From positions 434,001-498,000 of the forward strand of contig NZ_JBHTMY010000002.1 in NCBI RefSeq assembly GCF_042679565.1: DNA of 64,000 nt. Reading direction: 5' to 3'. This DNA is from Namhaeicola litoreus. GTDB taxonomy: Bacteria > Bacteroidota > Bacteroidia > Flavobacteriales > Flavobacteriaceae. Numbering within the stretch: the first letter of the stretch is position 1; every line of letters starts with the position of its first letter. Made by a program: the position numbers and the translations under genes. Positions 55,767 through 63,568 of the stretch are shown one piece after another. The notes under the pieces were generated by a model. That model saw nothing but the letters and a program-made list of their open reading frames with translations, was not told the origin of the DNA and made no database searches.

Positions 55767-56855
55767 TCAAACTGATGAAGCTTCTACAAAATCTGGCCAT
55801 CTGCCCATATAAGTAATAAAGGAATCACTTAGTCCCTCTTTGAGAAGATAGTGCTTTGATACGGGTGTTTCTATGGATTTAAAATCGGGATTCTCTATGA
55901 CTTTAACCGGAAAATCATGGTGAAGAATGGCAGATCGTCCGATGCTCACAAAATCCACGCCCACATCCAAAATCTGTTTCACATCTTGTCCATTTCTAAT
56001 TTTTCCAGCGACAGTAAGTTTTACATCTTTTAGATCGAGACCTGTAAAATGCTCCAGCAATGTTTGGTTTTGATATTGTTCATCTTCCGGGCGTTTAAAG
56101 AAATCCCAAAGAGAGATATCGAGAAAATCAATTTTAGCTTCTTCTGCAAATTGTAAACACAATGTTTTAATTTCTGAAAGTTCCATACCGAATTTCTCGG
56201 GTGACAGTCTCACCCCTAGCAAAAAATCCTTACCACAAGCTTCTCTGATCCCATCTACAATTTCAAACAAGAGCCTCGCTCGGTTGCCGAGAGAACCACC
56301 GTACTCATCTGTTCTATGGTTAATTTCCGCACTGATAAACTGACTGAGGATATAACCATGTGCTCCATGAACTTCTACACCGTCATAACCACTTTTTTTC
56401 GCTCTAGTAGCTGCGCGAATAAAATCATCGCGCAATTGTTTTACTTCTTCTAACCTCAAAGCCCGAGCTCCGGTTTTTTCATTTGCAGATGGACAAACCG
56501 GTGCCTGACCAATTAATTCTGAGGTCGACCGCATACCTGCGTGATGTAACTGGATCAAGGCCAAACTGCCATATTCCTTTATTTTGTTGGTTAGCCTTTG
56601 GTGCCCTTCCAAATGATCATCGCTAAAAATCCCCAATTGGCCTGAAAAGCCTTTCCCGATCTCTTGAACATGAGAAGCACAAGTCATGACCAAACCAAAT
56701 TGACCTCGAGCCCTCATCGTCAGCCAGTGAAATTCTTCTTCTGATAATCTGCCGTCTTCATAACTTTGCTGATTGGTCATGGGGGCCAACATAAACCTGT
56801 TTTTCATGATTTGGCCACATTGAAAACGGAGGGGTGTATCGGGGCTATGATTCAT
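55767..56855 (-). CDS. NADH:flavin oxidoreductase, old yellow enzyme family
   Basis: 362 residues, a single FMN-binding TIM barrel without the 2,4-dienoyl-CoA reductase extension. Motifs: RFMLAPMTNQQSYEDG near the start, LIQLHHAGM near 100, GVEVHGAHGYILSQF near 158-172, and VSIGRSAILHHDFP near the C-terminus. Reduces activated alkenes; real substrate unknown. It has its own short unit 120 bp after the ppc gene on the same strand. Confidence 0.93.
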   Translation of the reverse strand: MNHSPDTPLRFQCGQIMKNRFMLAPMTNQQSYEDGRLSEEEFHWLTMRARGQFGLVMTCASHVQEIGKGFSGQLGIFSDDHLEGHQRLTNKIKEYGSLALIQLHHAGMRSTSELIGQAPVCPSANEKTGARALRLEEVKQLRDDFIRAATRAKKSGYDGVEVHGAHGYILSQFISAEINHRTDEYGGSLGNRARLLFEIVDGIREACGKDFLLGVRLSPEKFGMELSEIKTLCLQFAEEAKIDFLDISLWDFFKRPEDEQYQNQTLLEHFTGLDLKDVKLTVAGKIRNGQDVKQILDVGVDFVSIGRSAILHHDFPVKVIENPDFKSIETPVSKHYLLKEGLSDSFITYMGRWPDFVEASSV

Positions 56856-56979
56856 TCTTTAAACTTTTAAATGACAGAATCGAGATTGTGATCAGACATA
56901 ATTAGAATAGATCTTCCTCGGGTAGAGTACGAAGATAAGAAAAACAGCTAAGTAGTAAATGAGATGCGCCACCTTGAAA

Positions 56980-57127
56980 CAAAAAAAGCGGTACGGACGA
57001 GTTTCCTGAAACTCAATCAACAAGCAATTTATCAGCAACCTATTTAATTTCAATAGAGGTCTATTTCTCTTTCCTGACCCGAAGGTAGTCCCATTTTTTA
57101 TATATTTAAACATCAATTTCTGAACCC
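56980..57127 (+). repeat. DUF6090 leader repeat, copy C (before intact gene)
   Basis: The sequence starts with an A-run, then AGCGGTACGGACGAG at 56987-57001, and runs about 140 bp to the DUF6090 start codon at 57128, passing TATATTTAAACATCAA at the end. Two further copies occur at 60281-60512 and 62986-63209. The conserved core and the nearly constant core-to-ATG distance (140, 138 and 133 bases) mark it as a real element: a leader or duplicated promoter. Confidence 0.55.
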
Positions 57128-57862
57128 ATGCTTCCTTTATTTCGAAAGATCCGTAAACAATATGCACATGACAATCAGTTTTTGAAGTACCTGCGATATG
57201 CCATTGGGGAGATCGTATTGGTAGTAATAGGAATATTGATCGCTTTGCAAATTAACAACTGGAACGAAAAAAAGAAGGAGGCTGATAATGAACGGTATAT
57301 TCTACAGGAAGTTTTGGCCAATTTAAGGGAAGATTCGGTGCTCATAAAAGAGATCGTTATTAGGAGAAAATTAGCTCAGGCTGCCTCTTTTCATTTGTTG
57401 GACTATGTAGGAAAGGAAAAAATGAACCCCGATACGCTAAAACTGGATATGGCAAGGTTTCTGAGCTTCGAACGCTATTTCCCGATCAACAATGCCTATG
57501 AAGTGCTAAAATCCAAAGGATTGAAACTATCCAACAGAGAACTCACCACGAAACTTTCGCGCTATTACGATTTTGAACAAAAAAAAGTTACCAGTAGCAT
57601 TTATGATATAGAAACCAACTTCAATAAAATATTTAGCAATCGTGAGGGTTTGCTGCCCTTTATTACAGAGATGGAACTCAATACTTTTGTCAATATCAGT
57701 GATCCCAATGATCCGGTTTTTATCGAAGAACTTAAAAATGAAGTGATGTCTTTTAAAGACAATAACGGTGGCACCATAAACAGCTTGTTGAATTTTCAAA
57801 AGATCAATGATAACCTGATCAAACTGGTAGACAACGAACTTCAAAAATTAAGTGATCGATAA
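57128..57862 (+). CDS. DUF6090 membrane protein
   Basis: 244 residues. The N-terminus LFRKIRKQYAHDNQFLKYLRYAIGEIVLVVIGILIALQINNWNEKKK is split here for length only: a basic start, one strong membrane helix (about 25-43, AIGEIVLVVIGILIALQI) and the NNWNE motif that defines DUF6090. The remainder is a helical/coiled domain of unknown function that is probably periplasmic. The family occurs in many copies per genome in Flavobacteriia. A decayed copy exists at 63210. Confidence 0.88.
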   Translation: MLPLFRKIRKQYAHDNQFLKYLRYAIGEIVLVVIGILIALQINNWNEKKKEADNERYILQEVLANLREDSVLIKEIVIRRKLAQAASFHLLDYVGKEKMNPDTLKLDMARFLSFERYFPINNAYEVLKSKGLKLSNRELTTKLSRYYDFEQKKVTSSIYDIETNFNKIFSNREGLLPFITEMELNTFVNISDPNDPVFIEELKNEVMSFKDNNGGTINSLLNFQKINDNLIKLVDNELQKLSDR

Positions 57863-57896
57863 GCCAATTCTTCAAAATAATGAAGATCATGATGAG

Positions 57897-58820
57897 CTAA
57901 TTACACCCTATGGCATTTATTAACCTTTGATTCACAATTTCTCTTTGCTTCGGAGCAAATGTTGTCGCGCTTTGGTCACTTCTCATGATCGAATTTTCCC
58001 ATTCCCGCCAATAACCCTTTGAAACATATCTGGCTCCTTCAAACCAATTACCAGGATTATACGTCAACACATTTTGTTTAGGCTCTTGTGGCAGGTACCA
58101 GGGTTCGTAATTTTCTATGGCACATAGTGTTGCGGACCCTTCATATTCATCATCCATATTTCCAAAAGAATGGCCAAATTCGTGCCTGATCAAATACTTA
58201 AAACCTTCACTGCCGTCATATTTTGAAACGATCATATTAGACACTTTAGGATTTATTATTGAATTGTGTTCTGTAACGCCCGGAAACTCAGCACCACCGT
58301 AGTAATCAGTGGTATTGGCTATAATGATGGTATACACATAATCTCCTGTTGCATAACTGCTAAATAACTCTTCTAACAAATCCCTTTTTACAGGTTCCAT
58401 ACCCGCATAATGTTGAAGGCCGACTCGATTTCCAAAAACAGACCAAGGCGTTGTTGAAGAAGTATTATTCACATCATTATTATTGCAGACACTTGTAAAT
58501 TGTATAGTCTTTATACCGGAAGTAATTGAAGGGGCATTGACCCGGTAAAAGTTCAAATTTTTAGAGGCTGATGCAAAAGGTTCCATATCGAGTATGGCTT
58601 GTTTTGCGACATCGCATAATGTATTAAATTCAGTCATTTCTGATTCGATAAAACCTTCTGCCAAGAATATGATATTTGCCACACATCCTTCATTTTCTTG
58701 TCCTATGATAACTGGGCAAGGGATCGCGGAATCTATACAGCGTTCTTTACTCACGTCATCCTCACTATTGCAACTGAAAAGGGTAAAAAACAGCAAAATG
58801 AATAGAATACTTTTTTTCAT
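57897..58820 (-). CDS. M64-type (IgA peptidase family) metallopeptidase lipoprotein
   Basis: 307 residues. Lipoprotein signal with lipid cysteine C17 (FFTLFSCNS). The zinc site HEFGHSFGNMDDEYEG has H213, E214, H217 and a downstream Asp, matching peptidase family M64. Members cleave proteins outside the cell and are usually larger, with extra domains; this is a minimal catalytic form. It converges on the DUF6090 gene with a 34-bp gap. Confidence 0.92.
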   Translation of the reverse strand: MKKSILFILLFFTLFSCNSEDDVSKERCIDSAIPCPVIIGQENEGCVANIIFLAEGFIESEMTEFNTLCDVAKQAILDMEPFASASKNLNFYRVNAPSITSGIKTIQFTSVCNNNDVNNTSSTTPWSVFGNRVGLQHYAGMEPVKRDLLEELFSSYATGDYVYTIIIANTTDYYGGAEFPGVTEHNSIINPKVSNMIVSKYDGSEGFKYLIRHEFGHSFGNMDDEYEGSATLCAIENYEPWYLPQEPKQNVLTYNPGNWFEGARYVSKGYWREWENSIMRSDQSATTFAPKQREIVNQRLINAIGCN

Positions 58821-59316
58821 AGATAACTAGCTTTAATTATTGCCACCATGTTATAACACGTCAAAAAGACCATGAACAGTATTTGTTAGAATCTTCTTAA
58901 GCACTAATTTTTAATCTTCATTTTTCTTGTTTTGCGGGGGTGAATATCATCATTTTTTGTCGAAACTTTGTCCAAAACTCGTCATAAAATAAAAAATATA
59001 TATTCTGATCATCATCTCTCTTAACATCAAGAATTAATCCTTTTTATTGTTTAAACAACTCCTGATCTACCTTTTCGTGATATAGCATAAAGAAATGTCT
59101 TGTAGACCTTAATTAAGATTGTGCTTCATGGATCGAGAACATTTATGATCCTTTCTATAAATTTTATTATTATATCTAAACCATGCAGATAGCAGGTTTT
59201 ATAAGATACAATATTGAATTGATAGTAATGTTAGGCTTGAAGGCAAAGGTGCCTTTTAAAATGAATCATTAGAATATATAGGTGATCATTTGTAGTTGAC
59301 TTTTTCGACTTACCTT
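58821..59316. other. gene-free AT-rich interval between M64 and crtW genes
   Basis: About 500 bp between two leftward genes. It must hold the M64 promoter at the left end. A small hairpin, AAGGCA (59240-59245) with TGCCTT (59250-59255), is followed by TTTT on the + strand, but there is no rightward gene for it to end. No gene, RNA or repeat of the window was recognised here. Confidence 0.5.
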
Positions 59317-60015
59317 TTATTTCATCTGCCACAACCTCCACCAGGGTACACCTGGTGCATCATGGTGCTCATAATGATAGCCGAAAAAATAACAACTAAA
59401 AAAAGCTAAAAGGTGATTTTTCTCAAGTGTTCTTGATTTGTGCTTATTGTCGTGTTCATGCCCATCATTATGTGGAATAAAAGTGCCAAAATAGAATAAC
59501 TGAAAGGTTGATAAGATACTTGGGAGACTCCAAAAAAGGATCAGATTCTCTAGAGGAAATATCAACCACAGCAATTGAAGACTAATCGTGATCAAAATAA
59601 TTTGCCTTAGCGTAATATATCTCTTTAAAAAATTCCAATACCATAACCAGAATTTCCCTGAATCATGATAATCAGGATCTTTCTCAGTGGCTACAAATCT
59701 ATGGTGTTCATGGTGTTTTACAATAAGTGCATCATAGGAATTAAAAGCGAATAAAAAAGAAGTGATATATCCAATAATATAATTCACTTTTCTGTTTTTT
59801 GAAACTGAGCCATGCATGGCATCATGTGACGTAATGAAAATTCCCGTGTACAAATGCGTTTGAATGTAAATAAAAAGGTATGTCAAAGGGTTTCTGTAGT
59901 CAATATGCCAATTGAGCAAAAATAAAAGACTCATACCCCATACTACAATTAATGAGATGCCCATGACTGTTCCTATGGGATCAACTGAAAGTGATATGAG
60001 TTTACGCGACTTCAA
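59317..60015 (-). CDS. crtW: beta-carotene ketolase CrtW
   Basis: 232 residues, typical for CrtW. Membrane di-iron oxygenase that adds 4-keto groups to beta-ionone rings. Histidine boxes: H64-DAM-H68 in ITSHDAMHG, HHEHH at 101-105, and HYEHH at 214-218 followed by PWWRLW, the CrtW-type ending; FGTFIPH near 176-182 is also characteristic. With CrtZ from the operon at 4944 it could make canthaxanthin or astaxanthin. It stands alone, 57 kb from the other crt genes, and has the same promoter/operator block as crtI. A generic fatty-acid desaturase is the alternative but fits the boxes less well. Confidence 0.88.
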   Translation of the reverse strand: MKSRKLISLSVDPIGTVMGISLIVVWGMSLLFLLNWHIDYRNPLTYLFIYIQTHLYTGIFITSHDAMHGSVSKNRKVNYIIGYITSFLFAFNSYDALIVKHHEHHRFVATEKDPDYHDSGKFWLWYWNFLKRYITLRQIILITISLQLLWLIFPLENLILFWSLPSILSTFQLFYFGTFIPHNDGHEHDNKHKSRTLEKNHLLAFFSCYFFGYHYEHHDAPGVPWWRLWQMK

Positions 60016-60028
60016 AATTGGTTATTTT

Positions 60029-60058
60029 GTTTAACAAATATAATTATTTTTTAAACAA
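60029..60058 (-). promoter_or_regulatory. crtW promoter with operator shared with crtI
   Basis: Read on the minus strand: TTGTTTAA, 12 bases, TTTGTTAAAC. The first 8 and last 10 bases are identical to the block at 2021-2050, and the spacing is identical. The -10 element TATATTTG lies in the same place (60035-60042), 19 bases before the crtW start. No good -33 TTG lies upstream, which would fit a promoter that depends on an activator or is remodelled by a MerR protein. Confidence 0.65.
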
Positions 60059-60280
60059 TTTTATTTATTTAACACCTCATTAACAATAAATTTAAGATAA
60101 ATTATAGTTCTATTTTCCGCTTAAAGTCTTGTTTTATAATTGTTTTACACGTTTTGGCATCCATTAATTCTGTTTATTTTTTAAATCGATTAATTAGACG
60201 TTTTTAGAAAGGATTCACTAGAATATTGAAATAAAAAGGAGGATGAAGGTTTAAAAACCCCCAAAACAAAAAAACCTCAG

Positions 60281-60512
60281 TCCCGAGCCCTTGGGATGAA
60301 GTTTTCCATTAGCTAACCTCTTAAACCATAAAGGCTTGTGTTAACCACACAACTGTTTATTACACTTAATAGAAGCGGTCCGGACGGAATCGCTCACATT
60401 TAGTTAAAAGCTTGATTAACAGATTACTGCCCTATGATAAAAGAATCATTTCCCTTTGATCAGTATCAATATAGCATCATTTTACCTATATTTAATCATC
60501 AACAACTAAACG
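60281..60512 (+). repeat. DUF6090 leader repeat, copy A (no intact gene after it)
   Basis: Starts at TCCCGAGCCCTTGGGATGAAG (imperfect inverted repeat), includes AACTGTTTATTA and the core AGCGGTCCGGACGGAATCGCT at 60374-60394, which can fold (AGCG/CGCT arms; GTCCGGAC is itself a palindrome). It ends with CATCAACAACTAAACG at the ATG at 60513. The reading frame there starts MIPF, as DUF6090 proteins do, but is unrelated after that and stops after 23 codons. Seen as a copy of the element at 62986, about 2.7 kb away, on the other side of the PQQ dehydrogenase gene. Confidence 0.55.
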
Positions 60513-60584
60513 ATGATCCCTTTCAAACAGGACAGAGCGTCAAGAGGGCAGAATGAAAAAGCCAATAATTTGGCTTTTGAATGA
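60513..60584 (+). other. 23-codon reading frame ending in a hairpin
   Basis: ATG at 60513 follows the copy A leader and reads MIPFKQDRASRGQNEK and on to a TGA at 60582. The end of the frame overlaps a 9-bp hairpin, AAAAGCCAA (60557-60565) with TTGGCTTTT (60570-60578), and a T-run inside it would act as a terminator. Whether a peptide or a short RNA is made is unknown; it may be the scar of a deleted DUF6090 gene. Confidence 0.35.
60557..60578 (+). terminator. hairpin after the leader-repeat reading frame
   Basis: Perfect 9-bp arms AAAAGCCAA and TTGGCTTTT around TAAT, ending in four T. It would end a transcript begun at the copy A leader, about 240 bp before the PQQ dehydrogenase gene. Confidence 0.5.
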
Positions 60585-60627
60585 TGAGCCAGATGAGGCG
60601 AGGCAAAGCAGACATTTTCAGCGATAG

Positions 60628-60719
60628 GGCAAGGTGGTACAAGGGCATAAATAATTATGGTAAAATTTTTAGACAGATCTGCCACCTGCCGCCTATACAG
60701 CTATATGCCTTATGCCCTT
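60628..60719 (+). repeat. interleaved inverted repeats upstream of PQQ dehydrogenase
   Basis: GGC-A-AGGTGG (60628-60637) is complementary to CCACCTGCC (60682-60690), with one bulged base. AAGGGCATAA (60641-60650) is perfectly complementary to TTATGCCCTT (60710-60719). The two helices interleave, as in a pseudoknot. The segment lies about 100 bases before the ATG at 60821 and could be a structured leader of that gene; it fits no riboswitch class that I recognise. Confidence 0.4.
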
Positions 60720-60820
60720 TTAGCAATCGTATTCGTCTAGTTGGTATATTTTACACTTCAAATCAATCTTTAAATTTAGATCAGAAAAACGTATATTTAG
60801 AATCCTAAAACCAAACTTTT

Positions 60821-62917
60821 ATGAAATATTCCCAGTTTCTAGGAGCCGGACTGATCAGTCTTTTCCTGCTTGCCTGCAGTGAAAACAAAACCAAAACTAT
60901 TATTTATGATGACCAAGCGATAGCCAATGAATCGCAAACATCTAATTGGCTTGCTTACGGTCGTACCCATAATGAACTCCGATTTAGTCCTTCAACACAA
61001 ATCAATACAGCTAATGTGGCCGACCTAAAGGTAGATTGGTTTATGGATCTTCCTGATGATGTTGGACTAGTTTCAACGCCTTTGGTAATTGATGGAGTAA
61101 TTTATTTCACAGGCACAATGAATGTGATAAGGGCGGTTGATGCAGTTAAGGGTAACCTACTCTGGGAATACAACCCACAAGTAGCCAAAGAAATTGAAGG
61201 AAAGCGTAAAATTGGATGGAAACACAACCGGGGAATATCTTTTTATGATGGAAAAATTTTTGCTGCTACCTGGGATGGGAGGCTCTTTGCCCTCAATGCC
61301 AAAACAGGGAAAGAAGTATGGATGGTTAGAACCTTTAGCTTAGACCGATCTTTGTATATCACAGGAGCACCAAAAGCTTTCAAAGGAAAAGTAATTATAG
61401 GAAATGGCGGTACAGAAAATGGACCTACGCGCGGCTATGTCACAGCCTATGATGCAAATACCGGAAAGGAAGCCTGGAAATTTTACATTGTGCCCGGTAA
61501 CCCTGCCGATGGATTTGAAAATGAGGCGATGGAAATGGCGGCTAAAACCTGGACAGGAGAATGGTGGAAGCACGGTGGAGGCGGAAATGCCTGGCATGCT
61601 TTTACCTATGATGAAGAGCTTGATGTACTTTATATTGGCACGGGGAATGGCTCACCCTGGAATCGCAAGATTCGCAGTCCTGAAGGGGGAGATAACCTCT
61701 TTTTATGTTCCATTGTAGCCCTAAAGCCAGATACCGGAGAATACTTATGGCACTATCAAACAACTCCAGGAGAAAGTTGGGATTATAATTCCAACATGGA
61801 TATTGTGCTTACGGACCTCAACATAGATGGAAAAGAAATTAAAGCGATGCTACATGCTCCAAAGAATGGATTCTTCTACGTAATAAATCGGGAAACGGGA
61901 AAACTGATTTCTGCAGAACCTTTTGTAAAAACAACCTGGGCTTCTCATATAGATTTAGAAACGGGCAGGCCTGTGGAGGTTCCTGGTGCCCGTTATGAAA
62001 ACGGCCCGGCCTACATCACCCCAAGTCCATATGGAGCTCATAGTTGGTATGCCATGTCATACAATCCTCAGACTGGCCTGGTCTATTTACCGGCATTGCA
62101 CTATGCCACTAAATTTACAGACGAAGGGATTGATCTTGCCAACTGGCAAGCAGAAGAGTTTGTTGGTGGATTAGGTGTGATTCCTCTCGAGGGGGAAGCC
62201 CCTGAAGACTATCCGGCTTCCTTGATTGCATGGGATCCAGTTAAACAAGAAGAAGTTTGGACAGTTCCACAAGAAATGACACCAAATGCTGGTACCCTTA
62301 CCACGGCCGGAAACTTGGTTTTCCAAGGACGAGCCGATGGAAACTTACTTGCCTATGATGCAAGTACGGGCAAGATTCTTTGGACACACAACCTCGGTCT
62401 TGGTATTGCCGCACCCCCTATAACTTATGAAATTAATGGCAAGCAATACCTATCTCTTTTGGTAGGTTGGGGTGGCGGTGCTTCTGGTCTAGGTAGCTCG
62501 TTATCCTCCGAAAAAAATAACCCACAAAAACTGGGTTGGTCTTATAAAACACATATGCGTCGTTTGGTAACCTTTTCACTCGATGGAATGGCAAATATGC
62601 CAGTACTACCCCCACCTCATTTTCCCAAGCCCATCGAGGCTCCGGAATTCATAATTAATCCCACCAAAGCGGCCTTAGGAGCGCAACTCTATGGTTTCTG
62701 TGGTTCATGTCATGGCGGTGGTGCTGTGGCAGCAGGTATGGCGCCTGATTTAAGAGCATCTGAAATTCCACTTAACAAAGAAGCTTTTGCTGCTGTAGTG
62801 CGAGATGGGGCTAAAATAGAGGCAGGAATGCCCGTTCGGCCGGAAATGACAGATGAACAATTGGAGGCATTGCAACATTATATTCGACAAAGAGCGAGAG
62901 AAACCCTGCAAAAGTAG
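60821..62917 (+). CDS. PQQ-dependent dehydrogenase fused to cytochrome c domain (lipoprotein)
   Basis: 698 residues. Lipoprotein signal with lipid cysteine C19 (SLFLLACSEN). An eight-bladed propeller quinoprotein domain (about 35-590) contains tryptophan-docking repeats such as GKEVW, GKEAWKF and GEYLWHY, and WDYN with the likely catalytic Asp near residue 325. A cytochrome c domain follows: C627-GS-C630-H631 with M670 as probable axial ligand. It oxidises an alcohol or sugar in the periplasm and passes electrons through the heme. The vicinal Cys-Cys pair of classic quinohemoprotein alcohol dehydrogenases is absent: that place reads KIGWKHNRG near 130-138. Substrate unknown. Confidence 0.92.
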   Translation: MKYSQFLGAGLISLFLLACSENKTKTIIYDDQAIANESQTSNWLAYGRTHNELRFSPSTQINTANVADLKVDWFMDLPDDVGLVSTPLVIDGVIYFTGTMNVIRAVDAVKGNLLWEYNPQVAKEIEGKRKIGWKHNRGISFYDGKIFAATWDGRLFALNAKTGKEVWMVRTFSLDRSLYITGAPKAFKGKVIIGNGGTENGPTRGYVTAYDANTGKEAWKFYIVPGNPADGFENEAMEMAAKTWTGEWWKHGGGGNAWHAFTYDEELDVLYIGTGNGSPWNRKIRSPEGGDNLFLCSIVALKPDTGEYLWHYQTTPGESWDYNSNMDIVLTDLNIDGKEIKAMLHAPKNGFFYVINRETGKLISAEPFVKTTWASHIDLETGRPVEVPGARYENGPAYITPSPYGAHSWYAMSYNPQTGLVYLPALHYATKFTDEGIDLANWQAEEFVGGLGVIPLEGEAPEDYPASLIAWDPVKQEEVWTVPQEMTPNAGTLTTAGNLVFQGRADGNLLAYDASTGKILWTHNLGLGIAAPPITYEINGKQYLSLLVGWGGGASGLGSSLSSEKNNPQKLGWSYKTHMRRLVTFSLDGMANMPVLPPPHFPKPIEAPEFIINPTKAALGAQLYGFCGSCHGGGAVAAGMAPDLRASEIPLNKEAFAAVVRDGAKIEAGMPVRPEMTDEQLEALQHYIRQRARETLQK

Positions 62918-62985
62918 AAATCAAACCGATTTTAAAAAACTTAAAGAATCAAAAACAGAATACCCTCCATTGCCTATCAATTCCG

Positions 62986-63209
62986 TCCCGAGGACTTCGG
63001 GATCGGGGACGGGATGAAGCTTTTATTTAGCTAAATCTAAGCTCAAAAACAGAACTATTTATTAGGCTTAAAAAAAGCGATCTGAACGGGACATCTTAGC
63101 TCCTCATAAACACTTTATTCCGGAATGATATAAAACTACAGAAATCCCTATTTCCCATAAGATATCAGATTGCCAATTTACGCATACGTCAGCATCAACA
63201 ACCAATCAC
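62986..63209 (+). repeat. DUF6090 leader repeat, copy B (before decayed gene)
   Basis: Starts with the perfect inverted repeat TCCCGA-ggact-TCGGGA (62986-63002), a REP-like unit. It continues through GATGAAGCTTTTATTTAGC, AACTATTTATTA and the core AGCGATCTGAACGGGA (63076 on), and ends GCATCAACAACCAATCAC just before the ATG at 63210. Visibly homologous to copy A, with the same blocks in the same order. Confidence 0.6.
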
Positions 63210-63364
63210 ATGGATCCCCTTTTTCATAAAAATCCCCAAAAAAAAAAAGCAGAAGACAACAAACCTTGAAATAAGCCAGAAATGCAATTGGAAAACTAGT
63301 CCTTCTCGTAATTGGGATCTTGATCCCACTACAGTTCAACAATTGGATCGCTGAAAGAAAGTAA
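63210..63364 (+). pseudogene. decayed DUF6090 gene
   Basis: From the ATG at 63210, frame 1 gives a start MDPLFHKNPQ and KKKAEDNKP up to a stop. Shifting frame there gives LK-stop-ARNAIGKLVLLVIGIL and IPLQFNNWIAERK, which matches the intact DUF6090 protein at 57128 (LRYAIGEIVLVVIGILIALQ, INNWNEKKK). At least one frameshift and two stops (TAA for a Tyr codon, then TAA at 63362-63364) interrupt it, and the downstream domain is not recognisable. The 650-bp interval 62918-63568 holds only this remnant and its leader. Confidence 0.75.
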
Positions 63365-63568
63365 AGAATGGAAGATATGAAGCTCAACTGCCAAGTATTT
63401 ATAAATCTTATTGGGTTCAGCATATACTTTTTGTTTAAGAATCGAGGTACTTTAAATTATTTAAGTTCAACATTTTAAAGAGTTATTAACATTTTTTTAT
63501 GTCCTGATTACCAAATGAATAATGAATATTAAATTTAATAGAATTAATCAAATCAAATTTAAAAAATC

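Noticed and set aside
59240..59255. Hairpin AAGGCA/TGCCTT with TTTT in the crtW-M64 gap as a terminator
   Set aside because: It is oriented for rightward transcription, but no rightward gene lies within 1.3 kb; only 6-bp arms, so chance is likely.
60581..60808. 75-codon open frame before the PQQ dehydrogenase gene
   Set aside because: It coincides with the interleaved inverted repeats, has an unbalanced composition and no domain or signal; a non-coding leader explains the region better.
62986..63209. Region 62986-63209 as terminal repeat of a transposon
   Set aside because: Copies A and B are in direct, not inverted, orientation, have no target duplication that I could see, and are better explained as duplicated DUF6090 leaders.
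1085..63364. tRNA, rRNA, CRISPR array or intact insertion sequence
   Set aside because: All gaps over 100 bases were read on both strands; no cloverleaf with a T-arm GTTCRA motif, no regular spaced repeats and no transposase frame were found.
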